Positions 1-6,942 of a stretch of 16,273 nt of DNA are shown in pieces. The notes under the pieces were generated by a model. The model did not search any database. It saw only the letters and a program-made list of their open reading frames with translations, and was not told the origin of the DNA. A program made the translations under genes and the position numbers. The stretch is from an uncultured Collinsella sp. (GTDB taxonomy: Bacteria > Actinomycetota > Coriobacteriia > Coriobacteriales > Coriobacteriaceae): positions 1 through 16,273 of the forward strand of contig CABRIB010000045.1 of NCBI GenBank assembly GCA_902470915.1, read 5' to 3'. The first letter of the stretch is position 1. The number at the start of each line of letters is the position of its first letter.

Positions 1-46
1 AGATAGGAGTCCGTCTCGTGGGCTCGGAGATGTGTATAAGAGACAG
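1..46 (+). other. Nextera library adapter (i7/Read-2 side), artefact
   Basis: Positions 13-46 match the Nextera Read-2 transposase adapter exactly, ending in the 19-bp Tn5 mosaic end. The 12 bases before it (AGAT plus AGGAGTCC) fit the end of the P7 oligo and, from memory, the N705 index. This is library sequence that was not trimmed before assembly, so the genome begins at 47. Any protein with SEMCIRDR near its N-terminus is an adapter translation. Confidence 0.97.
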
Positions 47-47
47 G

Positions 48-221
48 CCCGCGGCACTCATGACCAAAGACGAGCGCATTCGTGCCATTGGCTACCTCGA
101 CCGTCGCGGCGCCTTCCTCATTTCCAAGTCGAGCGAACGCGCCTGCGAGTTCTTTGGCATCTCCAAGTACAGCTTCTATAGCTACCTCAATGAGGCCAAG
201 GCGGCGGCCGACGACAAGTAG
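48..221 (+). CDS. YheO/DauR-like transcriptional regulator, C-terminal HTH fragment (5' truncated)
   Basis: Only the last 57 codons are present; the reading frame enters directly from the adapter, so the true start lies outside the window. The peptide runs from PAALMTKDER through GAFLISKSSERACEFFGIS to SFYSYLNEAKA and stops at TAG 219-221. The pattern 'IRAIGYLDRRGAF' followed by a recognition helix ending in 'Y(S/T)FYSYL' matches the C-terminal helix-turn-helix of the YheO/DauR family, whose members carry an N-terminal PAS-like YheO domain. In known members this HTH binds DNA and the missing domain senses a ligand. The family call rests on a short stretch and is from memory. A start at the internal ATG (60) would make a 53-aa free HTH, which I consider less likely than a truncated gene. 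Confidence 0.6.
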   Translation, partial: PAALMTKDERIRAIGYLDRRGAFLISKSSERACEFFGISKYSFYSYLNEAKAAADDK

Positions 222-344
222 GCACTCGCCTAGATTGCCCCTCCCCTTTTGGGCGCGAGTTCTGGAAAGCTCGAATCCAAGACCGAGCCGCTTGGGAAGT
301 TCCATATAATCGATGTCATTAGTATTTCGAAAGGGTGGAACAGA

Positions 345-1331
345 ATGGCGTTGAGCAAGGCATCATGCACCGGTCGCGGATTGATTCCGGCAATTGGTGG
401 ACATGTGCACCGCATGTTCGATGAGGGTGAAGACGACCTGTTTTCGCTGAGCCTTGACGACGTGATGGATGATCGCCCGTGGACCGCCGACGAACTCATG
501 GGCGGCGGGGCTCGCCCGTCAAGCCCCAATCCCGCACTTGCGCCTAAGCCCGCATCTGCGCCGGCTCCTGCGCGGCCGCCTGTTTCGACGCCCGCGTCTG
601 CGCCCACACCCACTTCGGCGCCCACGCCCACTCCCCGCCCCGCAAGCGACCCGTCCGAGACGGCGGCGTTTCTCGCTGCAGCGACGCAGGGCAAATCGGC
701 CGACAGCACCGTTATGTACAGCGCCCGGCAGTTGCCTGTTCCTGCGGCACGCAAGCCTCCGGTCACAAGGCTCGATGAGCCCGTTGCCCATCAGGTTGCC
801 TACGATTCCTGGGCTGCAGCCGATCTGGATGAGACCTCTACCGGCATGCCGGCGCTCGACGTTCCAGTTAATCCGCTTTTTGCCGCCAACACGAGCGCCG
901 CGGGCTATGAGGGCGGTGCGGCATATTCCGATTATTCCGATGGCCATGCTGACGCCGGTCGCATCGAGACCGAGGATTATGGCACCACATCGAGCGATTA
1001 TCTCAACGATCCGTACGCTGCCACGCCTGCACCGGAATATGACCCGGAGGCCGCGTCCGCACCGGCGTATACCAAAAGCACGGGCGAAGAGCGCTTCGCC
1101 GATTATTACGCTGCGGAAAAGGCGCTGCGTTTCTCGGAATTTCCGCAGGCAGTTAAGGTTGCCTTTATCGCCATTATCATTGCCCTGCTCGGTGTCATTG
1201 CGTTTGAGGGGTTCCAACTGTTCCGCGGCCCCACCGCATCCGAATCGGCAACGCAGGAAAAAGAGGACGACAACCAGTACCTGGACATCAACACCCTCAA
1301 GGGCGACCCCAACGACGGGGACGACGAGTAG
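345..1331 (+). CDS. Pro/Ala-rich single-pass membrane protein, unknown function
   Basis: I do not recognise a family. From ATG 345 the product is 328 aa. A cluster of acidic residues (MFDEGEDDLFSLSLDDVMDD) is followed by a low-complexity Pro/Ala/Ser/Thr segment of about 60 residues and a Tyr/Asp/Ala-rich stretch. Near the C-terminus is one hydrophobic helix (about residues 272-293, VAFIAIIIALLGVIAF). A hydrophilic 35-residue tail rich in Asp and Glu closes the protein. With no signal peptide and a late helix, most of it is probably cytoplasmic. The start is uncertain. ATG 345 has an AAGGGTGG element at 331-338, six bases away. ATG 414 would begin at the acidic block but lacks a good ribosome site, and ATG 249 is also in frame. 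Pro/Ala-rich linkers with a C-terminal helix occur in actinobacterial envelope proteins, but no function can be assigned. Confidence 0.72.
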   Translation: MALSKASCTGRGLIPAIGGHVHRMFDEGEDDLFSLSLDDVMDDRPWTADELMGGGARPSSPNPALAPKPASAPAPARPPVSTPASAPTPTSAPTPTPRPASDPSETAAFLAAATQGKSADSTVMYSARQLPVPAARKPPVTRLDEPVAHQVAYDSWAAADLDETSTGMPALDVPVNPLFAANTSAAGYEGGAAYSDYSDGHADAGRIETEDYGTTSSDYLNDPYAATPAPEYDPEAASAPAYTKSTGEERFADYYAAEKALRFSEFPQAVKVAFIAIIIALLGVIAFEGFQLFRGPTASESATQEKEDDNQYLDINTLKGDPNDGDDE

Positions 1332-1364
1332 CGAGGGCTGAAGGCGGCCGCAGGATCCCGCATC

Positions 1365-1390
1365 CAGCACCGGCTTCTAAGTGCTGTTTT
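1365..1390 (+). terminator. Possible weak intrinsic terminator
   Basis: A 6-bp stem (CAGCAC 1365-1370 with GTGCTG 1381-1386, 10-nt loop) is followed at once by TTTT, 34 bases after the stop of the Pro/Ala-rich membrane protein gene. The stem is short, so it may be incidental; the 19-bp hairpin at 1539-1584 is the stronger alternative. Confidence 0.35.
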
Positions 1391-1400
1391 GTCATCCAGC

Positions 1401-1514
1401 TACACTTTTCCGGATAATTTGCCTATCGAATTAGACACTTTTTTTCCGAAGTTTTAAGGTGCCCATTTCGACACTTTTCCGTACTTTTACACGGCTGATT
1501 TCGACACTTTTCCG
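1401..1514. repeat. Four spaced copies of a GACACTTTTCCG motif
   Basis: The motif (T/G)ACACTTTTCCG occurs at 1401-1412, 1434-1448 (three extra T inside the T run), 1470-1481 and 1503-1514. Distances between equivalent bases are 33, 36 and 33, and the 36 equals 33 plus the three-T insertion. The last two copies share 17 identical bases (ATTTCGACACTTTTCCG). The spacing, about three helical turns, and the position in a 400-bp intergenic gap suggest protein-binding sites or a decayed tandem repeat. No known operator was recognised. Confidence 0.65.
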
Positions 1515-1538
1515 AATGAAAGCCGAATAATCACTTGG

Positions 1539-1584
1539 GAAACCAACGCCATCCGCGCGTCATTTCGCGGATGGCGTTGGTTTC
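1539..1584. terminator. Perfect 19-bp intergenic hairpin, probable bidirectional terminator
   Basis: The arms at 1539-1557 (GAAACCAACGCCATCCGCG) and 1566-1584 are perfectly complementary with an 8-nt loop (CGTCATTT). The outer arms are GAAA and TTTC, so each strand has a short T run closing the stem, but neither has a long T tract afterwards. It lies about 210 bases after the membrane protein stop and about 150 bases before the start of the 146-aa protein. It may end upstream transcription or act in the leader of the downstream gene. Confidence 0.6.
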
Positions 1585-1731
1585 TGTCCGTACACGTTGA
1601 TAGACTTCCTCTTGCCTGCAAGGAGCGGGCGCGTTTTATCCAGAGTCGGGGTAGAGAGTTGGCTCCACGATCCCGACGCCAACCGGCCAAGAGGCACGGT
1701 GGCCCTGCCAATATCGATGAAAGGAGTCCGT

Positions 1732-2172
1732 ATGGACAATTTCTCCGTGCACAGTGAGCGCAACTTCCACAACCTGGCAGCCAAGCCAAAACGAATGCAT
1801 CTTCTGGACAAGCCGAACGGCTATGCCTCGGCCATGGTCAAGAGCAGTCTCCCCCACCAGATGCGCTTTACCGTGCAGGCGCTCGAGAAAGAGCTCTACA
1901 CCGCCGGCGACCCGCACGTACTGCAGATCAAGCTGCTTGGAGACGACTCGCGCGAGCTGTCTAGCTGGAAGCTGTTTGCCGACGGCACGTGCGTCGCAAG
2001 CGGTTCGGGTGACTTTGCCCGCGAGTGCTTCTGCGAGGGAGCTGAGGTGTTTCTGGACCTGTGTCGCGACGCCGTCGAGACTGCCGAGCTGTGCCAGTGG
2101 AGCGAGAGGGAGTACGAGCTGTTGGGTGCCGCGCGCGGGATTGCGGGGGGTGTAGGAACAGAAGCCTCATGA
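1732..2172 (+). CDS. Hypothetical protein, 146 aa
   Basis: I do not recognise this protein. ATG 1732 is chosen because an AAGGAG ribosome site (1721-1726) sits five bases upstream. The in-frame ATG at 1717 would place that site inside the gene. The product has no signal peptide or membrane helix, so it is probably cytoplasmic. Its N-terminal 40 residues are basic (KPKRMHLLDKP). The middle reads as a mixed alpha/beta fold (HVLQIKLLGDDSRELSSWKLFADGTCVASGSG). The C-terminal half carries four cysteines (CFCEGAEVFLDLCRDA, ELCQW) but no metal-binding spacing I can name. It lies alone between long intergenic gaps, so it is probably monocistronic. Coding potential is supported by the ribosome site and the absence of competing frames. 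Confidence 0.72.
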   Translation: MDNFSVHSERNFHNLAAKPKRMHLLDKPNGYASAMVKSSLPHQMRFTVQALEKELYTAGDPHVLQIKLLGDDSRELSSWKLFADGTCVASGSGDFARECFCEGAEVFLDLCRDAVETAELCQWSEREYELLGAARGIAGGVGTEAS

Positions 2173-2479
2173 CGGTGGCCTCAGCTGGAATGACGTATCG
2201 CTCGATAAATGATCTCAACAACGTAGCCGATGCGCCGCATTTCACCTCAAAGGCATTGAGCGATCAGGAGGCGTCCAGCATTTCTTTGATATCCCCAATT
2301 GATTGTTCCGAGAAAGTCTCTTCATGTCCTTATAATCGCCCTTACGAGAAACGTGGACGAGACAGGCGTCCATATGCCGTCTCTAAACTAACGAGCCGTT
2401 CGCGGAAAGAACATCTGGCTAGCATGGGCCAAAGATATACTGGTATCGCTGCAACAATTATGGAAGATCGGCACCACCA
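2173..2479. promoter_or_regulatory. AT-richer intergenic region upstream of the surface protein, candidate promoter
   Basis: These 307 bases hold no convincing gene. A perfect TATAAT lies at 2331-2336, but the expected -35 region (about 2308-2313) has no good match. An 8-bp stem with one bulged A (2359-2383: GAGAC-A-GGC with GCC-GTCTC, 8-nt loop) follows it. If the TATAAT is used, the surface protein mRNA would have a leader of about 140 bases containing this hairpin. Confidence 0.3.
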
Positions 2480-4294
2480 ATGACCTCCTTGAAATTCTCC
2501 AGGCGCTTCGCGCTTAGCCTGCTCGCCTCGCTGTCCGCCACCGTAGCGCTTGCTTTGCCCTCAACCGCCCTAGCCGCGTCGGACCCGAACCCGCCCAGCA
2601 TCTCCAACGTGACGATATCCGCGACGACAGTCACGGCCGGCTCCACGCTGCATGTCGGCTATAGCGTCGATGACCCTGACGGGGTACGGTCCGTCACGCC
2701 CATAGTCGAAGTCCTTGTCGAAAACGATACCGGAGACCATGGAATCAGTTCCCGTCTCGCCTTCTCGTCGACCGGCAACACGACCGCGGGCTTCGATATC
2801 TCCACCTCCCCGAGCGACCGGCCCTGCAGGTACCGGATCATCGGCCTCGGCGTGACCGATAGTCTTGGATGGGTTACCGATGTCTACGACACGACGTATG
2901 CCGAGGAGAAGGGGCTCGACTGTCCGACCTTCACCACCGACCCCCTCGAGTATGAGGTGACCGAGGGACCCGAGGACCAAAACCCGCCGACCGTGTCCTC
3001 CGTGTCGCTCTCGAGCAGGGAGGTCGCAACCGGTGCCGACCTCCACATCTCTTGGACCGTCTCCGATGCCGACGGCGTTCGCTCCGTTTCCCCCATACTG
3101 CGGCAGGGCTGGGAGAATTCGGACGACGGCTGCTCTGTTTCGTCAGCCTATTATCACGGAGGCTCGTCTATCGACGGGTTTGACCTCACATTCGACAGCA
3201 ATAGGATCGGAAGGCACAGGCTGATCGGCCTTTCGGTCACCGATGGCCTAGGGTTCGAGACCGATGTGTACGAGAGTTCCTACGCCAGGGCCAACGGCAT
3301 TTCGGGCGCGACTTTCTCGGTTGGCGACCCGAGCGAGCTGTGCTTCGAGGTGACCGGCGGCGCGATCGACCGGAACCCGCCCACGGTCTCGAACGTTTCC
3401 ATCTCCGCGAAGAGGGTCCCCGTCGGCGGGATCCTCCGTATCTATTGCAATGTAGGCGACGCGGACGGCGTAAAGTCTGTCTCCCCGATCCTCGGCGACC
3501 CCGGCTATGTCGAGGACCCGAACTCTTTAAAGACCCGCAAAACGTTGAGCTGCAGCTACGATGCGGCAAGGGGCTATATCGAAATCGAGTTCCCCACGTC
3601 GCTCTCGATGGGCTCGTTTGAAATCCAAGCCCTCGCGGTCCTCGACAAGACGGGCCACGAGACCTTCGTCTACAGCTCCGCCTACGCCGAGCGTAACGGC
3701 AAGACCGGCGTTCAGACCTTTGATGTCGACGACGCGGGGGACGTCACCTTCGACGTGACCGCTCCGCTGTATGCCGCCACCAAGGGCGACGGGCAGGCGT
3801 ATGCAAAGGACGGCGAGGCCGGTCTGACCTTCCGCTTCAGCGGTCCTCTCGATGAGTTCACGCGTCTCCTCGTGGACGGAACTGAGGTCTCCGCCGAGAA
3901 CTACACCGCAACCAGGGGCAGCACGATTATCGAGCTCAGGCCGTCCTACCTGGACACGCTCGCCGGCGGCGGACACACCGTCACGGCCGTCTGGAAGGAC
4001 GGGACGGCGACCGATGCGTCCTTCACCGTGGAGGGGAAGGCCCAAGGGGAGCAGGCGGGCGGAAAGACCGACGTAGATTCACCCGGCGACAACAAAAGTG
4101 ATCCTGCCACTCCTGAAAAGGACGCCGACGAGGCGGCTACAAAAAAGTCGGGACGCACGACAGCCGATGAACCAAAGCTCGCTGCAACCGGCGACTCCAC
4201 TTGGATGGCCAGCATCGCATTGGCCATGGCGGCCACGGCCTGCTTCACGGCAGCGAGAAGGCTTGAGCCCAAGCAGCATAAGCACGAACAGTAG
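2480..4294 (+). CDS. Secreted surface protein with three tandem Ig-like repeats and LAATG sortase signal
   Basis: The 604-aa product starts with a signal peptide (MTSLKFSRRF, a hydrophobic core, ALA-type cleavage near residue 33). Three homologous repeats of about 130 residues follow at roughly 36-165, 166-295 and 297-427. Each opens with a 'NPPxxSxVxxS' strand, has a 'D(P/A)DGV(R/K)SVxPI' motif and ends with 'VY(D/E/S)(T/S)xYA' before an F-D/V-rich strand. A different Ig-like domain (about 428-518, GDGQAYAKDGEAGLTFRF to FTVEGK) comes next, of a kind common in Gram-positive surface proteins. A charged Asp/Lys/Thr linker leads to LAATG (567-571), a hydrophobic helix and an RR-containing tail. 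LAxTG is the motif of actinobacterial class E sortases, so wall anchoring is expected. A role in adhesion is an inference. The start has only a weak ribosome site (GGAAGA at 2462), but the signal peptide supports it. A sortase gene is not in the window. Confidence 0.85.
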   Translation: MTSLKFSRRFALSLLASLSATVALALPSTALAASDPNPPSISNVTISATTVTAGSTLHVGYSVDDPDGVRSVTPIVEVLVENDTGDHGISSRLAFSSTGNTTAGFDISTSPSDRPCRYRIIGLGVTDSLGWVTDVYDTTYAEEKGLDCPTFTTDPLEYEVTEGPEDQNPPTVSSVSLSSREVATGADLHISWTVSDADGVRSVSPILRQGWENSDDGCSVSSAYYHGGSSIDGFDLTFDSNRIGRHRLIGLSVTDGLGFETDVYESSYARANGISGATFSVGDPSELCFEVTGGAIDRNPPTVSNVSISAKRVPVGGILRIYCNVGDADGVKSVSPILGDPGYVEDPNSLKTRKTLSCSYDAARGYIEIEFPTSLSMGSFEIQALAVLDKTGHETFVYSSAYAERNGKTGVQTFDVDDAGDVTFDVTAPLYAATKGDGQAYAKDGEAGLTFRFSGPLDEFTRLLVDGTEVSAENYTATRGSTIIELRPSYLDTLAGGGHTVTAVWKDGTATDASFTVEGKAQGEQAGGKTDVDSPGDNKSDPATPEKDADEAATKKSGRTTADEPKLAATGDSTWMASIALAMAATACFTAARRLEPKQHKHEQ

Positions 4295-4476
4295 CTCAAA
4301 GCGAACTCAACTGGGAAGGGCAGATGGATAGCCGTCCTTCTCTTATAATCAACCCAATCCGCTGAAATGCAATCAGTTAACGAGTTTCGCCAGACGCTCG
4401 GCCTCTACCCCGCTCTAGCAAGCCACCAGGCGATGAGATAATGCCCACGACTATCAACGTAAGCAAGGAGCGCGCT
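4295..4476 (+). promoter_or_regulatory. Intergenic region with candidate -10 for the 411-aa protein
   Basis: A TATAAT at 4344-4349 lies 128 bases before ATG 4477. It is preceded by an imperfect hairpin pairing GAAGG with CCTTC that could end transcription of the surface protein. No convincing -35 hexamer is seen. The context CTTATAATC resembles that of the TATAAT upstream of the surface protein gene. Confidence 0.28.
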
Positions 4477-5712
4477 ATGGCAGACAACGAGACCAAACCC
4501 TCGGCGAACGACGGCCGAGAGGAGCTCGTGGCAAAACAGCTCGCATCGACCAAAATCCACCTCGCGCTCACTCAGAAGCGGGTGGACGTCTCCGGCGCCA
4601 TCAAGCTACCGCTCGAGCGAATTCCCCAACTCGGCGTGGCGTTCGCCTCGCTCCCCTCGATGTTTCGCACCGTCACCAACACGGTGAGCGTGCCCACGCT
4701 GCTCCAGGCGACTGACAAATATGGTAACCCGCTCGATCCGTCGAAACTCAACACGTTCAAGGACGGCAGCGGTCTCACAGGGGGCTACCGCGACGCCGCC
4801 AAGGGCCTTGGGCAGGCGCGCTTCCACGTAGTCGAGGGCGACATCGCCACGAGCGTCACGCAGGTGCCTTACGATCCAACATCGCTATTCATGGCAGCCG
4901 CAATCGCGCAGATAAACCAAAAGCTCGACTCCATCCAGGAGTCCGTCGACGAAATGTTCGAGTACATGCGTCAGCGCGACAAGGCCAACATGCGTGGCAA
5001 CCTCAAGACGCTCGCAGACATCCTCAACGGTTACGGCCTCAACTACGGCAACGCCACCTACATGGCAAACGCCCATATGAAGGTGCTCGACATCAAGCAG
5101 TCGTCCGCGCAGGACATGGAACTCTTCCGCTCGCAGGCACAGGCGGATCTGAAAAAGAAAGGGTTCATCGAGGTGCGAGACGGCTTGGGCAGACGCCTCG
5201 ACAAGGTGCTCGACTACCTCAAAGACTGCCAGCTCGCCACCTACATCCACGCGTTCTCGCTGTTCCTCGAACCCATGCTCGCCCAGAACTTCGAGCCCGC
5301 AAAGCTCGCGGACGCCACTGCGAAGATCGAGGCTGATTCGATCGCGTACCGCGAGCTCTACACCGACTGCTACAACGCACTCGAAGCGGGGGCTGTCGAC
5401 ACCGTCGATGCGGCACTGCTGGGCGGTATCGCGTCCGCGGGCAAATTGCTCGGTCACGCCATCGCAAAGACCCCCGTGGGCGACCATACACTCATCGACG
5501 AGGCGCTCGAAGGCGCAGGAGAGAGCATCGGAAAGTTCAACGACAAGCAATCCGAGAAACTCCTCGAAAAGCTCCATCAGGCAAAGACGCCCGACGTCAC
5601 GCCGTTCAAGCAGAGCGTAAAGGAGATCGACACCCTCTACAACCGCCCCGCGCAGATCGCCGTGGACGCCGAGAACGTCTACATCTTGCCTGCCAAGCAG
5701 CAGGAAGAGTAA
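4477..5712 (+). CDS. Hypothetical mostly helical cytoplasmic protein, 411 aa
   Basis: I do not recognise the family. ATG 4477 is preferred because AAGGAG (4465-4470) lies six bases upstream. ATG 4441 would add 12 residues and has a poorer site. There is no signal peptide or clear membrane span. Residues about 141-178 (AAIAQINQKLDSIQESVDEMFEYM and onward) look like a long amphipathic helix or coiled coil. A second helical stretch (ELFRSQAQADLKKKGF through LGRRLDKVLDYLKDC) follows, and Ala/Gly-rich helices lie near 315-370. The N-terminal third is less helical (TDKYGNPLDPSKLN). The layout, helices around a short hydrophobic Ala/Gly segment, could fit a self-assembling or membrane-active helical bundle, but no motif supports that. 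The gene converges on the exonuclease gene with only 41 bases between the stop codons. Confidence 0.75.
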   Translation: MADNETKPSANDGREELVAKQLASTKIHLALTQKRVDVSGAIKLPLERIPQLGVAFASLPSMFRTVTNTVSVPTLLQATDKYGNPLDPSKLNTFKDGSGLTGGYRDAAKGLGQARFHVVEGDIATSVTQVPYDPTSLFMAAAIAQINQKLDSIQESVDEMFEYMRQRDKANMRGNLKTLADILNGYGLNYGNATYMANAHMKVLDIKQSSAQDMELFRSQAQADLKKKGFIEVRDGLGRRLDKVLDYLKDCQLATYIHAFSLFLEPMLAQNFEPAKLADATAKIEADSIAYRELYTDCYNALEAGAVDTVDAALLGGIASAGKLLGHAIAKTPVGDHTLIDEALEGAGESIGKFNDKQSEKLLEKLHQAKTPDVTPFKQSVKEIDTLYNRPAQIAVDAENVYILPAKQQEE

Positions 5713-5753
5713 CGATACGCGACAGGCACGCGCCATGCAGACAGCTAACGCCC

Positions 5754-6488
5754 CTACCTTCCCGCCGCCTTCAGCTTCAGCAGCAGGTCACCCAGCTCGG
5801 GGCACTTGCTAGAGAGACGCGTCTGGGGTCGCTCGCCCATCCCCCACCGTTGGCGGATCTCCTGGGCGCGCGGACTCACGTGATAGTCCCCCTCCATCAT
5901 CTGCTTGAGCAGCTTGGCGGTCACACGCGCATCGGCTAGGGCGCTGTGAGCATGGCCCGTCGACTCGTCAAACTCGATGCCAAACCACGTCGCCGCGTCG
6001 CTCAGCGAGACACACCCGTGACTGCCCACGTCCATGATCGAGGTGTAAAACGCCTGCAGGTCGGCCCAGTCCGTAGGAAATGCGGAGAGGTCGATGTGCT
6101 TTGCCTGGCACTCGGTCAAAAGCTGTCGCCGGTCCGCCCCACTCCAGCAAACCACTTGGGCGGAGTAGCGACCGATCCAATCGCTGAGCCTTTTAATCAC
6201 CATGTAAAGCGGATCGGCCATCGCGGTGTCCACGGCCGATATCCCCGTAAGCTCGCGGACGGGAAACGCAACGCCTTCGGTAAATTCCGTCTGCACAAAC
6301 TGCGAGAACTCGCCCATAACGTTGCCGTGGTAATCGAGCTTGACGGCGCCGACCTCGATAATCTCGTTGCGCAGTCCACGGCGCTGGCGCTGCTTTGGCG
6401 CCGGCGCAAACTCAAAGTCCAGCACAATCTGGCGCGCAAAGTTCGTCGTATCGATAGCCGAGATACACGGCGTCTTTTCAGCTGACAC
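5754..6488 (-). CDS. DnaQ-like 3'-5' exonuclease (DEDDh family)
   Basis: The 244-aa protein carries the three exonuclease motifs of the DnaQ/RNase T superfamily. Exo I is VLDFEFAP (D24, E26), Exo II lies around D119 in WSGADRRQL, and Exo III is HSALADAR (H181, D186). The HxxxxD spacing marks the DEDDh branch. These residues bind two metal ions and cleave single nucleotides from 3' ends of DNA or RNA. The protein is stand-alone, without polymerase or helicase domains. It resembles the KapD/'exonuclease' proteins rather than the PolIII epsilon subunit, because it has a basic insert (PKQRQRRG) after Exo I and an extra tail of about 45 residues. The start is GTG (CAC on the plus strand at 6486-6488), with GGAGAAAGG 8-17 bases upstream. 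The substrate cannot be told from sequence. It is transcribed alone. Confidence 0.88.
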   Translation of the reverse strand: MSAEKTPCISAIDTTNFARQIVLDFEFAPAPKQRQRRGLRNEIIEVGAVKLDYHGNVMGEFSQFVQTEFTEGVAFPVRELTGISAVDTAMADPLYMVIKRLSDWIGRYSAQVVCWSGADRRQLLTECQAKHIDLSAFPTDWADLQAFYTSIMDVGSHGCVSLSDAATWFGIEFDESTGHAHSALADARVTAKLLKQMMEGDYHVSPRAQEIRQRWGMGERPQTRLSSKCPELGDLLLKLKAAGR

Positions 6489-6650
6489 GGTTAGGGCCTT
6501 TCTCCGTCAACTGCCGCTTGCTACATAGGCGGCTACATTGCCGTAAGGATAGGCGCCCGTGCGGACATGAAAGCTGGGCGCAATACCATGCGCTAATCAC
6601 ACGCCATGCAGACGGCCCCAAGAGAGTCGCCCGCTCTATTCAAATGGATA
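6489..6650. other. Intergenic stretch without recognised features
   Basis: This is the upstream region of the exonuclease gene. It contains a 7-bp direct repeat (GCTACAT twice, near 6520-6540) and a 12-bp word shared with 5731-5742. No convincing promoter hexamers or gene were found. Confidence 0.4.
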
Positions 6651-6695
6651 AAAAGATTTAGGCCCGGTGACTTGAATCAGCGGTCATCCCGGGCC
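6651..6695 (-). terminator. Intrinsic terminator on the minus strand
   Basis: The stem pairs GGCCCGG (6661-6667) with CCGGGCC (6689-6695) and TGAC (6668-6671) with GTCA (6683-6686). It has a 2-nt bulge and an 11-nt loop. Read on the minus strand it is followed by TAAATCTTTTTATCC. It begins three bases after the stop codon of the candidate small ORF at 6698-6787 and could also end read-through from the AAA_14 ATPase gene. Confidence 0.7.
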
Positions 6696-6697
6696 CA

Positions 6698-6787
6698 TCA
6701 GAGCTCGTAGAGCTCTTGGTTGCTTTGGTCTCGCTCTTCACGGCGCTTATCGAACTTTCCGAGGCACTCAAGCAGCATTCGAAGCAT
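6698..6787 (-). CDS. Candidate small ORF, 29 aa
   Basis: On the minus strand ATG 6787-6785 opens 29 codons (MLRMLLECLGKF, then a strongly charged run KRREERDQ, ending QELYEL) and stops at TGA 6700-6698, right before the terminator. The peptide is amphipathic: a hydrophobic start and a charged second half. A promoter-like pair lies about 85-115 bases upstream (6872-6900). Against it: no good ribosome site precedes ATG 6787. An AAGAGG element further up instead suits an 11-codon ORF (ATG near 6811) in another frame, which might be a leader peptide. The 3' end also forms a 7-bp hairpin (6700-6716). It could instead be the end of a decayed gene, or the transcript may act as RNA. No family is recognised. 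Confidence 0.33.
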   Translation of the reverse strand: MLRMLLECLGKFDKRREERDQSNQELYEL

Positions 6788-6871
6788 AACAAGTCGCTGC
6801 CATTAAGGCACTGACCTCTTGACCAAGCAACGGCGCTGCCCAGCTATCACCCTTGGGCTGCCGTCAACTTT

Positions 6872-6900
6872 ATTCTATCCGCGAGCATCTGGTTTACCAA
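6872..6900 (-). promoter_or_regulatory. Candidate sigma70-type promoter, minus strand
   Basis: On the minus strand TTGGTA (plus 6895-6900) and TAGAAT (plus 6872-6877) are separated by exactly 17 bases. They match 4/6 and 5/6 of the consensus hexamers. Initiation near 6865 and ending at the terminator would give an RNA of about 215 nt carrying the 29-codon ORF. Confidence 0.5.
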
Positions 6901-6942
6901 ATGGATTTTCGGTAAAGGAAGCACGGCACGCCCGCAAAACCA

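Noticed and set aside
230..766. Minus-strand open frame rich in Gly/Ala/Val repeats
   Set aside because: It is the complement of the Pro/Ala-rich linker of the membrane protein; the repeat-like look comes from the low-complexity DNA.
1344..1358. Adjacent NotI and BamHI recognition sites that look like a cloning linker
   Set aside because: Both arise naturally in GC-rich DNA, and the sequence on each side continues as ordinary intergenic sequence; no vector sequence is seen.
2169..2483. Possible 104-codon ORF in the gap before the surface protein
   Set aside because: No ribosome site, unusual composition, overlap with both neighbours and no recognisable motif; it crosses the candidate promoter.
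5731..6613. 12-bp word CGCCATGCAGAC at 5731-5742 and 6602-6613, flanking the exonuclease gene
   Set aside because: A handful of 12-bp matches is expected by chance in a window of this length, and the similarity extends only weakly to the flanks, so I do not call it an attachment or insertion duplication.
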